Positions 24,342 through 32,916 of a stretch of 64,000 nucleotides of DNA are shown in pieces. The stretch's first letter is position 1. The number at the start of each line of letters is the position of its first letter. The stretch covers positions 124,001 through 188,000 of the forward strand of contig NZ_QWVS01000018.1 of assembly GCF_003570725.1 (NCBI RefSeq), written 5' to 3'. The stretch is from Peribacillus asahii (GTDB lineage: Bacteria; Bacillota; Bacilli; Bacillales; DSM-1321). The translations under genes and the position numbers were made by a program. A model generated the notes under the pieces. That model saw only the letters and a list, made by a program, of their open reading frames with translations, did no database searches and was not told the DNA's origin.

Positions 24342-24737
24342 TTGAAAATAGAGGATACTTCTTTAATTACAAGGGACAAGCTGGTGCAATATGTTGAGCT
24401 AAGCCGCAAGAAAAAGGAAGTAGAAAAGCAGTTGGATGCTTTAAAGAAGGACTTTAATAAATATTTCGATCATGTAGTTGGAAAGCATAGCAAAGGTGAA
24501 ATGACTATTAGTGATTATAAAGTACAAAGACAAGTAAGAACGACGGAGAAATTTGACCGAGAGATAACAGTTAACAGATTAGAAGAATTGAATTTAAAGG
24601 ATTTAATTCAAAAAAAGCCTGATGAGGAGAAGATAAAGTCAGCACTAAATTTAGGGCTATTAAAAGAGAATGATTTAGAAGGCTGTGTGATTACAAGTTC
24701 TTCACAGGCGATATATGTTAAACAAATAGATTCATAG
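24342..24737 (+). CDS. Uncharacterised 131-residue coiled-coil protein
   Basis: The N-terminal half (about residues 10-45) is a charged amphipathic helix likely to form a coiled coil (SRKKKEVEKQLDALKKDF). The rest is a mixed fold ending VITSSSQAIYVKQIDS. The start is TTG 24342 behind GGGGAG, and a clear terminator follows, so the gene looks real. I do not recognise a family; the size and helix-first layout recall small phage-derived proteins. Confidence 0.65.
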   Translation: MKIEDTSLITRDKLVQYVELSRKKKEVEKQLDALKKDFNKYFDHVVGKHSKGEMTISDYKVQRQVRTTEKFDREITVNRLEELNLKDLIQKKPDEEKIKSALNLGLLKENDLEGCVITSSSQAIYVKQIDS

Positions 24738-24788
24738 AAAGTGTGTGCCAGTTGCACCTAATATTGATAGGGATTGTCAATCATGAAC

Positions 24789-24828
24789 GCTCTAAAGAGA
24801 AAAAATTTCTCTTAGAGCATTTTTTTTA
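24789..24828 (+). terminator. Intrinsic terminator
   Basis: GCTCTAAAGAGAAA pairs with TTTCTCTTAGAGC, followed by eight Ts. It ends the coiled-coil gene. Confidence 0.9.
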
Positions 24829-24931
24829 TCTAAAATTAAAATCTATAAAGGGTTTTGCTCGGAAGTTTTGAATCCACTTGTTTAGCATAGGACCACGCTG
24901 TATAACAGAGTTATTATTCGGAAGAAAAGAA

Positions 24932-24967
24932 GACCTCCAGAATGGTGAAATCAAGATTCTGGAGGTC
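24932..24967 (-). terminator. Probable terminator of the formate dehydrogenase operon
   Basis: GACCTCCAGAAT (24932-24943) is exactly inverted at 24956-24967. Read on the minus strand, the stem is followed by TTCTTTTCTTCC, a T-rich tail, about 100 bases after the DUF1641 stop codon. Confidence 0.65.
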
Positions 24968-25064
24968 GATCAAGAATATGTTCAATTTTAAATATAATTT
25001 CTAGTTTCTTATGGGGATAAGATTATTCCGGTACGAGTTTTTTCCTATTATAAAAGAGGTTATC

Positions 25065-25544
25065 TTACTGCTTTAATTCTTTACCCATTCCTTTTAGGAA
25101 ATGGATACCGAAGCCAAGTGCTCGATTAATATCAGGATCATTTAATAGTTTAACTAGGTCCATTACTTTAACTTTTTTATCAGTTTGCAAATAGTCATTG
25201 GCTTCATCCATACCTTTCATAGCACTATTTGCAAGCTTCGTTATTAATTCAGGATCAGTCTTCATGAGGGCGCCTGTTGCCCCCATAAGTGTGTTAATTA
25301 AATTGGTCACCGGTTCTCGAGAGACTTGGTGAAGTGCAATTTGGGCAATCTTTTCTTTAGCTTGAAGCATAGAATCGGCCGCCTCTAGAACACCGATATC
25401 GTTTAGTTCGCCCACAATAGTTAGTACTTTGTTTAAGGCTTCATCGTTATTGGCAAGAAGTGTTGTTAAGGCTTCTAGCTTTTTTTGTTTCTGTTCCTCC
25501 TCGGTGAGAAGGTTTTTTTTGATTTCTGTAATAGGTTGAGCCAT
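25065..25544 (-). CDS. DUF1641 protein associated with formate dehydrogenase (YrhD-like)
   Basis: A 159-residue helical soluble protein of the DUF1641 family. The C-terminal motif NDPDINRALGFGIHFLKGMGKEL is typical. In B. subtilis yrhD stands directly downstream of the formate dehydrogenase gene yrhE, exactly as here, with a gap of 15 bases. The molecular role is unknown; an accessory or electron-transfer partner of the dehydrogenase is inferred from this conserved linkage. GGAAGGAGAAA precedes the ATG at 25544. Confidence 0.88.
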   Translation of the reverse strand: MAQPITEIKKNLLTEEEQKQKKLEALTTLLANNDEALNKVLTIVGELNDIGVLEAADSMLQAKEKIAQIALHQVSREPVTNLINTLMGATGALMKTDPELITKLANSAMKGMDEANDYLQTDKKVKVMDLVKLLNDPDINRALGFGIHFLKGMGKELKQ

Positions 25545-25559
25545 ATTTATTTCTCCTTC

Positions 25560-28499
25560 CTATTGATCTGTTAGATGAACATAGCCCGGACGAGCCCATT
25601 TTCGATTAACCTCAACTCCATTTTGAGGGTAACGTTTTTTATTCCGTGGATTCGTAGATGGCAGCGGAACTGTTCCGCCTTCATTGAGTACTTCCATACG
25701 AACCTTTGTTTGTTTATAAGCAGGTGTATTTGTTCGTTGATCGAATATAGGACCTGTTAAAAAGTTAATAGCAGACTCTTTATCTACCGAGTTCATCGGA
25801 AGGAAAAGCTCGTTTGCTTTGACACGATCCGTAACCAGTGCATTTAATTTAACGGCTCCAAAAGGAGAGACTAATCGTACAATTGCACCATCATTAATTC
25901 CGCGCTCTTCGGCCAGTTCTGGCGAAACTTCAACAAAGATCTCTGGTACTTTTGATTGGATACCTTTTGATTTGTTTGTCATATTCCCTTCATGGAAATG
26001 CTCTAGCATACGTCCATTGTTAATATGCAAATCATACTTTTCAGGGAATTCTGCAGGCTCTACCCAGTCGGATAAGGCAAAACGTGCTTTTTTATCTGGA
26101 AAGTTAAATCCATCCACATAGAGAAGTGGTGTGCTAACTCCTTCGAAGCTGCCCCATAGGAAGCTGTTCCAACCTTCTAGTACTTCATAATTTGCTCCGC
26201 TGAATAATGGAGATAGGCTGGCCATTTCATCATAGATGTCACTTGGATGATTGTAATTCCAATTTGCACCTAGACGGTTTGCAATTTCTTGAGTAATCCA
26301 CCAGTCCGGCTTAGCGTCACCGAGTGTTGGGAGCGCTTGATATAATCGTTGAACACGACGCTCTGTGTTTGTAAATGTACCATCTTTCTCAAGAGATGGA
26401 GCTCCCGGTAATACGACGTCCGCATATTGAGCCGTTCTCGATAAGAAGATATCTTGAACAACAAAGAAATCGAGTTGTGATAAAACTTCGTGAACATGAT
26501 TTGCGTCGGAGTCTACGAGCGCCATATCTTCACCAACAAGGTACATCGCCTTCATCTTTCCTTCTTCAATAGCATGAAGCATTTGAATGTTATCAAGGCC
26601 TGGTTTTCCGTCAATTTCTACACCATAAGCCTTTTCAAATTTTGCACGTGCGGCATCATCGGTAATATGCTGATAGCCTGGAAGCCAGCCAGGAAGAGTT
26701 CCCATATCACAAGCACCTTGTACATTGTTGTGACCACGAAGAGGATAAGCACCTGCACCTGGACGACGGTAGTTTCCTGTAGCAAGAAGTAAATTAGAAA
26801 TAGCCGCGGAAGTATCTGAACCACCGGTATTTTGTGTAACACCCATTCCCCAAAGAATACAAGTTCCATCAGCATCACGGATCATTTCCGCAATTTGAAT
26901 AAGCATTTCCTTTGAAATACCTGTCACTTGTTCTGCATAGTCAAGTGTGTATTTCTCAAGGACTGCTTTGAAATCTTCAAAGAAGTTTACGTTTTCTTCG
27001 ATAAATCTTTGATCATGCCAGCCTTGGTCGATGATATACTTTGTCACAGCCATCAACCACACTTGATCTGTTCCTTGCTTTGGACTAATAAAGATGTCGG
27101 AACGCTCAGCCATTTCGTTTTTACGAAGGTCTGCAACAATGAGTTTTTGACCATGAAGTTTATGTGCTCGTTTGACACGAGTGGCTAATACTGGATGTCC
27201 CTCTGCTGGATTTGCTCCAACAATCATAACCAGTCCTGCTTGAGCAATATCTTGAATTGTACCGGCATCTCCACCCATTCCAACTGTACGGAACAAGCCG
27301 TCAGTCGCAGGAGATTGACAGTAACGAGAACAGTTATCGACATTGTTTGTTTCAAATACTTGTCGTGCTAGTTTTTGTATCACATAGTTTTCTTCATTTG
27401 TAATTTTTGAAGACGAAATAAATCCTACAGAACCTTTTCCGTATTGTTGCTTAATGGAGCCTAGTTTACTAGCAACTAAATCAAGTGCTTCTTCCCAAGT
27501 TGATTCTACGAATGCACCATCTTTGCGGATTAATGGTGTTGTAATTCGTTCCTCCGAGTTAACAAAATCCCAGCCGAACTTTCCTTTTACACAAGTAGAT
27601 ATTGCGTTAACTGGAGCATCGGAGACAGGTTGAACTTTAAGAATCTTTCTTCCTTTTGTCCATACTTCAAATGAACAGCCTACGCCGCAGAAGGTACAAA
27701 CGGTTTTCGTCTTTTTCGTACGTGTGTCACGCATAGCTGCTTCCACTTCCGAAATAGCAAAAATACCGCTATACCCTGGTTCTACTTCTTTTACTAAATC
27801 AATCATCGGACTAAGCATCTCATTTTGGAGACCTGTCATAAATCCAGCTTCGCCAAGCATAGACTTTTCCATCAAAGCGTTACAAGGACAAATCGTTACA
27901 CATTGACCACAGCCTACACAAGATGAGTCATTAATAGAGACCCCATCATCCCAAATAACACGAGGGCGCTTAGCTTCCCAGTCGATAGATATTGTCTCGT
28001 TTACTTGAAGGTTTTGACAAACTTCTACACATTGTCCGCAGGCAATACATTGGTTTGGGTCGTAACGGTAGAATGGATGGGACATATCGACCTTATTTAC
28101 ATCTACTTTAGGTGTGTAAGGATATTTTTGATGTTCGATTTCCATCAATTCAGCAGTATTATGTAATTTACAGTTGCCGTTATTATTATCGCAAACAGTA
28201 CAATACAGCAGATGGTTTTCTAGTAGGCGATCCATTGCTTCTGTTTGTGCAGCTTTTGCACCAGTTGAATCTAATTCTATGTTCATTCCGTCTAAAGCGA
28301 CTGTTGAACAGGAGCGTACAAGTTTCCCGTCGACCTCTACAATACAAGTGTCACATGTTTGGATAGGGTCAACTTCAGGTACATAACAAATTTGTGGGTG
28401 AGCGATTTCTTTTTGATTAATAATTTCTAATATGGTTGAGCCGGAACTTGCTTCGTATTCCACATCATTGATTGTTATATTAATTCTAGAATGTGTCAT
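25560..28499 (-). CDS. Molybdenum-dependent formate dehydrogenase, catalytic subunit
   Basis: A 979-residue long-form FdhA. In order: a 2Fe-2S ferredoxin domain (C38, C49, C52, C64), an HC3-type cluster segment (HLLYCTVCDNNNGNC, about 96-110), two 4Fe-4S motifs (C151/154/157/161 and C194/197/200/204), the molybdoenzyme cluster (C268/271/275/303), then the bis-MGD oxidoreductase domain. The catalytic residue is cysteine, C394 in RYCQSP, not selenocysteine. It oxidises formate to CO2, passing electrons through the iron-sulfur chain to NAD or another acceptor. The start is ATG 28499 behind AGAGGAGG; the upstream frame lacks support. DUF1641 follows. A terminator hairpin stands in its leader. Confidence 0.96.
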   Translation of the reverse strand: MTHSRINITINDVEYEASSGSTILEIINQKEIAHPQICYVPEVDPIQTCDTCIVEVDGKLVRSCSTVALDGMNIELDSTGAKAAQTEAMDRLLENHLLYCTVCDNNNGNCKLHNTAELMEIEHQKYPYTPKVDVNKVDMSHPFYRYDPNQCIACGQCVEVCQNLQVNETISIDWEAKRPRVIWDDGVSINDSSCVGCGQCVTICPCNALMEKSMLGEAGFMTGLQNEMLSPMIDLVKEVEPGYSGIFAISEVEAAMRDTRTKKTKTVCTFCGVGCSFEVWTKGRKILKVQPVSDAPVNAISTCVKGKFGWDFVNSEERITTPLIRKDGAFVESTWEEALDLVASKLGSIKQQYGKGSVGFISSSKITNEENYVIQKLARQVFETNNVDNCSRYCQSPATDGLFRTVGMGGDAGTIQDIAQAGLVMIVGANPAEGHPVLATRVKRAHKLHGQKLIVADLRKNEMAERSDIFISPKQGTDQVWLMAVTKYIIDQGWHDQRFIEENVNFFEDFKAVLEKYTLDYAEQVTGISKEMLIQIAEMIRDADGTCILWGMGVTQNTGGSDTSAAISNLLLATGNYRRPGAGAYPLRGHNNVQGACDMGTLPGWLPGYQHITDDAARAKFEKAYGVEIDGKPGLDNIQMLHAIEEGKMKAMYLVGEDMALVDSDANHVHEVLSQLDFFVVQDIFLSRTAQYADVVLPGAPSLEKDGTFTNTERRVQRLYQALPTLGDAKPDWWITQEIANRLGANWNYNHPSDIYDEMASLSPLFSGANYEVLEGWNSFLWGSFEGVSTPLLYVDGFNFPDKKARFALSDWVEPAEFPEKYDLHINNGRMLEHFHEGNMTNKSKGIQSKVPEIFVEVSPELAEERGINDGAIVRLVSPFGAVKLNALVTDRVKANELFLPMNSVDKESAINFLTGPIFDQRTNTPAYKQTKVRMEVLNEGGTVPLPSTNPRNKKRYPQNGVEVNRKWARPGYVHLTDQ

Positions 28500-28523
28500 T
28501 TTCTTCCTCCTCTTACCTTTTAA

Positions 28524-28586
28524 ACAAAAAAACCACCACGAATACACATCTTGATTTTCAGAAAAAATGATGTGTACTCATGGTGG
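28524..28586 (-). promoter_or_regulatory. Terminator-type hairpin in the formate dehydrogenase leader (candidate attenuator)
   Basis: On the minus strand, CCACCATGAGTACACATC pairs with GATGTGTATTCGTGGTGG (two mismatches) and is followed at once by a run of Ts, about 25 bases before the start codon. It lies downstream of the predicted promoter, so it should be transcribed. An upstream alternative stem between TATTAG and CTAATA (28591-28613) might compete with it. The ligand or factor is unknown; the leader does not show T-box or known molybdenum-cofactor riboswitch motifs that I can recognise. Confidence 0.6.
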
Positions 28587-28702
28587 AATAGAGTATTAGC
28601 AGAACTTACTAATAGACCAATCCGATCCATTTAAAATGTAGTTTAATAATTGATAGAGCGGTAACAAACCCATTATTATCGTTCCATCAAATCTTACTTA
28701 TG

Positions 28703-28731
28703 ATTATATCGTTGACTTTAGAAATATACAA
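28703..28731 (-). promoter_or_regulatory. Sigma-A-type promoter of the formate dehydrogenase operon
   Basis: On the minus strand TTGTAT and a perfect TATAAT are separated by exactly 17 bases. The predicted start near 28696 would give a leader of roughly 195 bases that contains the hairpin above. Confidence 0.65.
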
Positions 28732-28818
28732 GATTTTAAAAATGCTGTAAATGCTTTTCCACTTTTATTTTTTTATTTGTTGCTTTATGATTAGAAAACT
28801 ATAGGAGGATGTTTATTT

Positions 28819-29163
28819 ATGTCAAAAAAAGTTCATGAATTTAATGATATCATCCGAAAGCTTCGTAAAGATCTTTTTGGAAAAGGACCGGAAAGAATTC
28901 ATACGGTTTTTGTTGAAAATATGGCTATTTCAACGTTATATGGAAACCTCACTCCTACAGAAACTTTTATAGCAAAAACTTCAGAAGGACGTGAAATGGT
29001 TCATTTAGCTAGAACAAAAATGATTCAAGATGTGTATGCTGAGGGCCCCCCTGAAGGGCTGGAAGAACTAGTGGGAGCCAAATTTGTCCATCTGTTTTCG
29101 GATATCAAAATTGAAGAGAATATTGCAGTTTCCGTCTTTATTTTTGATAAAAATATTACTTGA
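28819..29163 (+). CDS. DUF2294 protein
   Basis: A 114-residue protein matching DUF2294: VHEFNDIIRKLRKDLFGKGPERI at the start, then FVENMAISTLYGNLTPTE and ARTKMIQDVY. Members often sit beside formate dehydrogenase genes in Bacillus; the function is not established. It starts at ATG 28819 with AGGAGG upstream. It is divergent from the dehydrogenase gene and 13 bases ahead of fdhD, so it is probably co-transcribed with fdhD. Confidence 0.85.
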   Translation: MSKKVHEFNDIIRKLRKDLFGKGPERIHTVFVENMAISTLYGNLTPTETFIAKTSEGREMVHLARTKMIQDVYAEGPPEGLEELVGAKFVHLFSDIKIEENIAVSVFIFDKNIT

Positions 29164-29176
29164 AGGGGAAGTTGAA

Positions 29177-29977
29177 ATGAAGACAATCGTGAAGAAAAGG
29201 GAAATTCTTAAGTTCAGTAATGGAAAAATAATGGATGCTGAAGATACAATTGTGACCGAATTCCCTGTTACGGTTAAAATCAATGAACAAGAATTTGTTA
29301 CGATGGTTTGTACTCCTGAGTACATTGAAGACATGGTAATTGGTTATTTAGCATCTGAAGGTATTATTCGAAAGTATGAAGACATTAAAGATATTTGGAT
29401 TCAAGAAAAAGAAGGATATGCACATGTGAAGATTGATAAGTTGAATCCGTATTATCAAAACCTTCAAAATAAACGGTATATCACTTCGTGTTGTGGAATG
29501 AGCAGACAAGGCTTTGTTTTTGCTAATGATGCTCTTACTGCTAAGAAAATGAACGACATCCGAGTGAGGATCTCCCCTGATGAGTGTTTCCGTCTCATGA
29601 ATAATATGCAAAATTCAGCGACTACGTTTCATGAGACAGGGGGAGTTCATAATGCAGCATTATGTGATAAAAATGGATTTTTATTAAGTCGCATGGATAT
29701 TGGGCGACATAATGCATTAGATAAAATATATGGGTATTGTTTGAAACATAATATTCCGATTGAAGATAAAATCATTGTGTTTAGCGGGCGAATATCTTCA
29801 GAGATTTTATTAAAAGTAGCGAAAATAGGATGTGAGATTGTCCTTTCTAAATCTGCACCTACCGAATTGGCATTAAATCTAGCAGAAGAATTAGGAATCA
29901 CAACGGTAGGGTTTATTAGAAATCAATCTTTAAATATATATACTTGTCCGAAAAGGATTTGTTCAAATAGTAAGTAA
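29177..29977 (+). CDS. fdhD: Formate dehydrogenase accessory sulfurtransferase FdhD
   Basis: A 266-residue FdhD. It carries sulfur from a cysteine desulfurase to the molybdenum cofactor, a step essential for formate dehydrogenase activity. The cysteine pair lies in ITSCCGMSRQ (about residues 103-112); further signatures are FHETGGVHNAALC, DIGRHNALDKIYG and SGRISSEI. ATG 29177 follows AAGGGGAAG; the longer frame that begins inside the DUF2294 gene is a shadow. Its place opposite the dehydrogenase fits its partner role. Confidence 0.95.
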   Translation: MKTIVKKREILKFSNGKIMDAEDTIVTEFPVTVKINEQEFVTMVCTPEYIEDMVIGYLASEGIIRKYEDIKDIWIQEKEGYAHVKIDKLNPYYQNLQNKRYITSCCGMSRQGFVFANDALTAKKMNDIRVRISPDECFRLMNNMQNSATTFHETGGVHNAALCDKNGFLLSRMDIGRHNALDKIYGYCLKHNIPIEDKIIVFSGRISSEILLKVAKIGCEIVLSKSAPTELALNLAEELGITTVGFIRNQSLNIYTCPKRICSNSK

Positions 29978-30049
29978 TTATAAAAAAATAATGTTATTAT
30001 ATATAACATGAGAAGTAAGGTTCGCTATCAGAGATGAGAGGTGAGAAAC

Positions 30050-31060
30050 ATGCAAGCTAGTATAGCTGATACATTGCAGCGCCCCCTAAGAGATTTGCGT
30101 TTATCTGTGACAGATCGTTGCAATTTTCGCTGTCGATATTGCATGCCGGAAGAGATATTTGGAAGTGATTATCCGTTTTTATCTTCGGAAAAAATTTTAT
30201 CCTTTGATGAAATGGAACGATTAACCTCTATATTTGCTTCTTTAGGCGTCCAGAAAGTGCGTATTACAGGAGGAGAGCCATTATTAAGAAAGAATCTTCC
30301 TGAGCTGATTTATCGGTTGAAATTAATAAAGGGAATAAGAGATATTGCAGTGACAACGAATGGATCCCTTTTGAAGAAATTTGCTTCCAAGCTATTTAAT
30401 GCAGGATTATCACGAGTAACCGTCAGTCTTGATTCATTGGATGAGGAACGGTTTCATCAATTAAATGGTCAGAGAGGGACGGTAGCAAGTGTGTTAGAAG
30501 GTATTGAAGCTGCATCTAATGCAGGATTAGAAGTGAAAGTAAACATGGTTGTTCAGAAAGGAAAGAATGATCAAGATATTGTTTCGATGGCTAAATATTT
30601 TAAAGAAAAAAAGCATACGCTTCGTTTTATTGAATATATGGATGTAGGGAATTCGAATGGCTGGAGAATGGATGATGTCGTTACGAAACAGCAGATTCTA
30701 AATAAAATTGGCGAAGTAATGCCTCTAGAACAGATTCCGCCGAATTATCCAGGCGAAGTAGCAACTAGATATCGATATGTAGACAGTGATGAAGAAATTG
30801 GGATCATTTCATCGGTTACTGATTCTTTTTGTTCAAGTTGTTCAAGAGTGCGTGTTTCAGCTGAAGGAAAGCTATATACGTGCTTATTTGCATCGAAAGG
30901 CTTTGATTTGCGTGATTTGTTACGTTCAAATAAAGCGGACGAAGAGGTCGCTAAGGTTATTACAGATATTTGGAATCATCGTGGCGATCGGTATTCAGAT
31001 GAAAGAGGAAATGGAACGAAGAAACGTTCAAAAGTAGAAATGTCTCATATTGGTGGTTAA
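30050..31060 (+). CDS. moaA: GTP 3',8-cyclase MoaA (radical SAM)
   Basis: A 336-residue first enzyme of molybdenum cofactor synthesis; with MoaC it turns GTP into cyclic pyranopterin monophosphate. The radical-SAM cluster is C-x3-C-x2-C in [12 protein letters not shown] (about residues 24-35). The second cluster is C-x2-C-x13-C in [29 protein letters not shown] binds SAM, and the C-terminal Gly-Gly (SHIGG) is kept. The ATG at 30050 has GAGAGGTGA upstream; the in-frame GTG at 30041 lies within that site. It is convergent with moaC. Confidence 0.96.
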   Translation: MQASIADTLQRPLRDLRLSVTDRCNFRCRYCMPEEIFGSDYPFLSSEKILSFDEMERLTSIFASLGVQKVRITGGEPLLRKNLPELIYRLKLIKGIRDIAVTTNGSLLKKFASKLFNAGLSRVTVSLDSLDEERFHQLNGQRGTVASVLEGIEAASNAGLEVKVNMVVQKGKNDQDIVSMAKYFKEKKHTLRFIEYMDVGNSNGWRMDDVVTKQQILNKIGEVMPLEQIPPNYPGEVATRYRYVDSDEEIGIISSVTDSFCSSCSRVRVSAEGKLYTCLFASKGFDLRDLLRSNKADEEVAKVITDIWNHRGDRYSDERGNGTKKRSKVEMSHIGG

Positions 31061-31093
31061 TATCCCGAAGAGTATGAAGCAAATTGTCTATGA

Positions 31094-31142
31094 AAAAGGG
31101 ACTGAACTTTAAAGCATCTGCTCTTAGTAGCTAGTCCCTTGT
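31094..31142. terminator. Possible terminator between moaA and moaC
   Basis: AAGGGACT (31096-31103) is inverted at 31133-31140 with a long, partly structured loop. It is the only stem-loop candidate that I see between these convergent genes. Confidence 0.4.
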
Positions 31143-31190
31143 TTCATCGATTGTTCTTAGAAAATAAGAAAGTATAACATTTTCAACATG

Positions 31191-31250
31191 TTTCGGTGTC
31201 TAGCTCAAGGCGTCATCGGCTCTATGGTCTAGTTAAGCGCTTTTCTTAGA
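31191..31250. repeat. Possible degenerate copy of a dispersed Bacillaceae intergenic repeat
   Basis: TTTCGGTGTCTAGCTCAAGG and, downstream, AAGCGCTTTTCTTA resemble from memory the ends of a dispersed intergenic repeat in Bacillaceae (TGTCTAGCTCC...GCGCTTTTCTTA). No second copy was found in the window, so this is tentative. Confidence 0.4.
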
Positions 31251-31258
31251 ATAGGCCA

Positions 31259-31744
31259 TTACTTTTCATGAAAGAAGTCGCCGCTTTTTCCTCCTGTTTT
31301 TTGAACAAGAAAGGTTTCTTTAATAACCATTGTCTTATCAACGGCTTTACACATGTCATAAAACGTAAGAGCGGCGATGGATGCGGCAGTTAATGCTTCC
31401 ATTTCGACTCCTGTTTTTCCACTGCATTTAACTGTAGCTTGGATGATTAAATCATATCCAGCCGCTTGTTGTTGATAATTAAAGGTGAAATCTACGCCTT
31501 GTAACATAATGGGATGACACATCGGAATGATGTCAGCCGTTTTTTTGGCACCCATAATTCCGGCAATTTGGGCTACTTGAAGGGGATCTCCTTTTTTAAT
31601 TAATCCATTTTGAATGGCTTCATATAATTCATTAGAAAAAGAAATTGTACTTTGAGCGATTGCTGTACGTGTTGTGACATCTTTTTGAGAGATATCTACC
31701 ATTTTGGGTCTTCCTTCTTCATTCCAGTGTGAGAAATTACTCAT
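31259..31744 (-). CDS. moaC: Cyclic pyranopterin monophosphate synthase MoaC
   Basis: A 161-residue MoaC. Family signatures are [18 protein letters not shown] at the start, [18 protein letters not shown] (about residues 68-85) and [28 protein letters not shown] near the C-terminus; the catalytic lysine lies in the last. It acts after MoaA to form the tetracyclic pterin. It is encoded alone on the minus strand, with GCAAGGAGGCAAAG upstream of the ATG. Confidence 0.95.
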   Translation of the reverse strand: MSNFSHWNEEGRPKMVDISQKDVTTRTAIAQSTISFSNELYEAIQNGLIKKGDPLQVAQIAGIMGAKKTADIIPMCHPIMLQGVDFTFNYQQQAAGYDLIIQATVKCSGKTGVEMEALTAASIAALTFYDMCKAVDKTMVIKETFLVQKTGGKSGDFFHEK

Positions 31745-31882
31745 TCTTTGCCTCCTTGCTGTTTTTCAACGTGTTTCTGTATGTAACTGAAGTGAATTAG
31801 AGGGCTTTTTCGCCTTTTCTAATCGACCTGTTAGTTAGCTTGTTTATGAACCTACAATAGAGTACGAAGGGAGGGCGTGTCA

Positions 31883-32899
31883 ATGTCAAATCGCTATTCA
31901 CGGCAGCAGCTATTCAACCATATTGGTGTGAAAGGGCAAGAGAAAATTAGCCAAAAGCATGTATTAATTGTTGGAGCAGGGGCATTAGGAAGTGCCGCTG
32001 CTGAAGCATTTGTCCGAGCAGGTATTGGCAAGCTGACTCTGATTGACCGCGATTATGTTGAATGGAGTAATTTACAGCGTCAACAATTATACAATGAACA
32101 AGATGCTAGATTGAAGATGCCAAAAGCAATTGCTGCTAAAGAACATTTACACAAGATTAATTCAGAGGTTGAAATTGAAGCGCTTGTGATGGATGCGAGT
32201 GCAACAAATTTAGAGGGTTTGCTGCATAATGTGGACATAATCATCGATGCTACAGACAATTTTGATATTCGCTTTATTTTAAATGACTTATCTCATAAAC
32301 ATAATATACCTTGGATTTATGGGTCTTGCGTTGGAAGCTATGGAGCGACTCATACGATTCTCCCAGGAAAAACACCATGTCTACATTGTCTATTAAAATA
32401 CGTTCCAGTCGGTGGAGCTACGTGCGATACTATCGGAATTATTAGTCCAGCGGTACAAATCGTAGCGGCCTATCAAGTGGCTGAAGCATTTAAAATTCTT
32501 GTAGAGGATTTTTCATCACTTCGAAATACTTTTTTGACTTTCGATGTATGGAGCAATCAGCACTACTCTATTAAATTAGACAAAATAGAAACGGCCGACT
32601 GTCCATCCTGTGGGACGATTAGAACATATCCTTATTTGTCTTATGAAAATCAAACAAAAACGGAAGTGTTATGCGGAAGAAATACAGTTCAAATTAGGCC
32701 GAATAGACGTAGTCAGCCTAACTTTGATCAGTTACAGAAACAATTGCAAAATCATGGAACAGTTGAACAAAACCCTTACCTGTTGTCTTGTCAACTTCAG
32801 GATTATCGTATGGTTATTTTTCGTGATGGTCGCGTTTTTATTCATGGAACGAATGATATTCAAGCGGCCAAAAATCTTTATTATCGTTTATTAGGATAG
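31883..32899 (+). CDS. moeB: Molybdopterin-synthase adenylyltransferase MoeB
   Basis: A 338-residue E1-like enzyme that adenylates the MoaD C-terminus. It has the nucleotide loop VGAGALGS (about residues 32-39), the DRDYVEWSNLQRQ segment, DATDNFDIRFILND and a Cys4 zinc site (PCLHC and DCPSC). The last 80-90 residues form an extension, a length shared with B. subtilis MoeB by memory. ATG 31883 is preferred: GAAGGGAGGG lies at good spacing, whereas the upstream GTG (31877) is too close to it. moeA, mobB, moaE and moaD follow in a compact operon. Confidence 0.93.
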   Translation: MSNRYSRQQLFNHIGVKGQEKISQKHVLIVGAGALGSAAAEAFVRAGIGKLTLIDRDYVEWSNLQRQQLYNEQDARLKMPKAIAAKEHLHKINSEVEIEALVMDASATNLEGLLHNVDIIIDATDNFDIRFILNDLSHKHNIPWIYGSCVGSYGATHTILPGKTPCLHCLLKYVPVGGATCDTIGIISPAVQIVAAYQVAEAFKILVEDFSSLRNTFLTFDVWSNQHYSIKLDKIETADCPSCGTIRTYPYLSYENQTKTEVLCGRNTVQIRPNRRSQPNFDQLQKQLQNHGTVEQNPYLLSCQLQDYRMVIFRDGRVFIHGTNDIQAAKNLYYRLLG

Positions 32900-32916
32900 T
32901 AGAAGGAGCGAGCGTT

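Noticed and set aside
26490-26878. Long antisense frames inside the formate dehydrogenase gene
   Set aside because: They are shadows of the strongly conserved dehydrogenase frame and have no start signals.
28587-28700. T-box or molybdenum-cofactor riboswitch in the fdh leader
   Set aside because: I found neither the T-box sequence nor recognisable cofactor-aptamer landmarks; only the terminator hairpin is supported.
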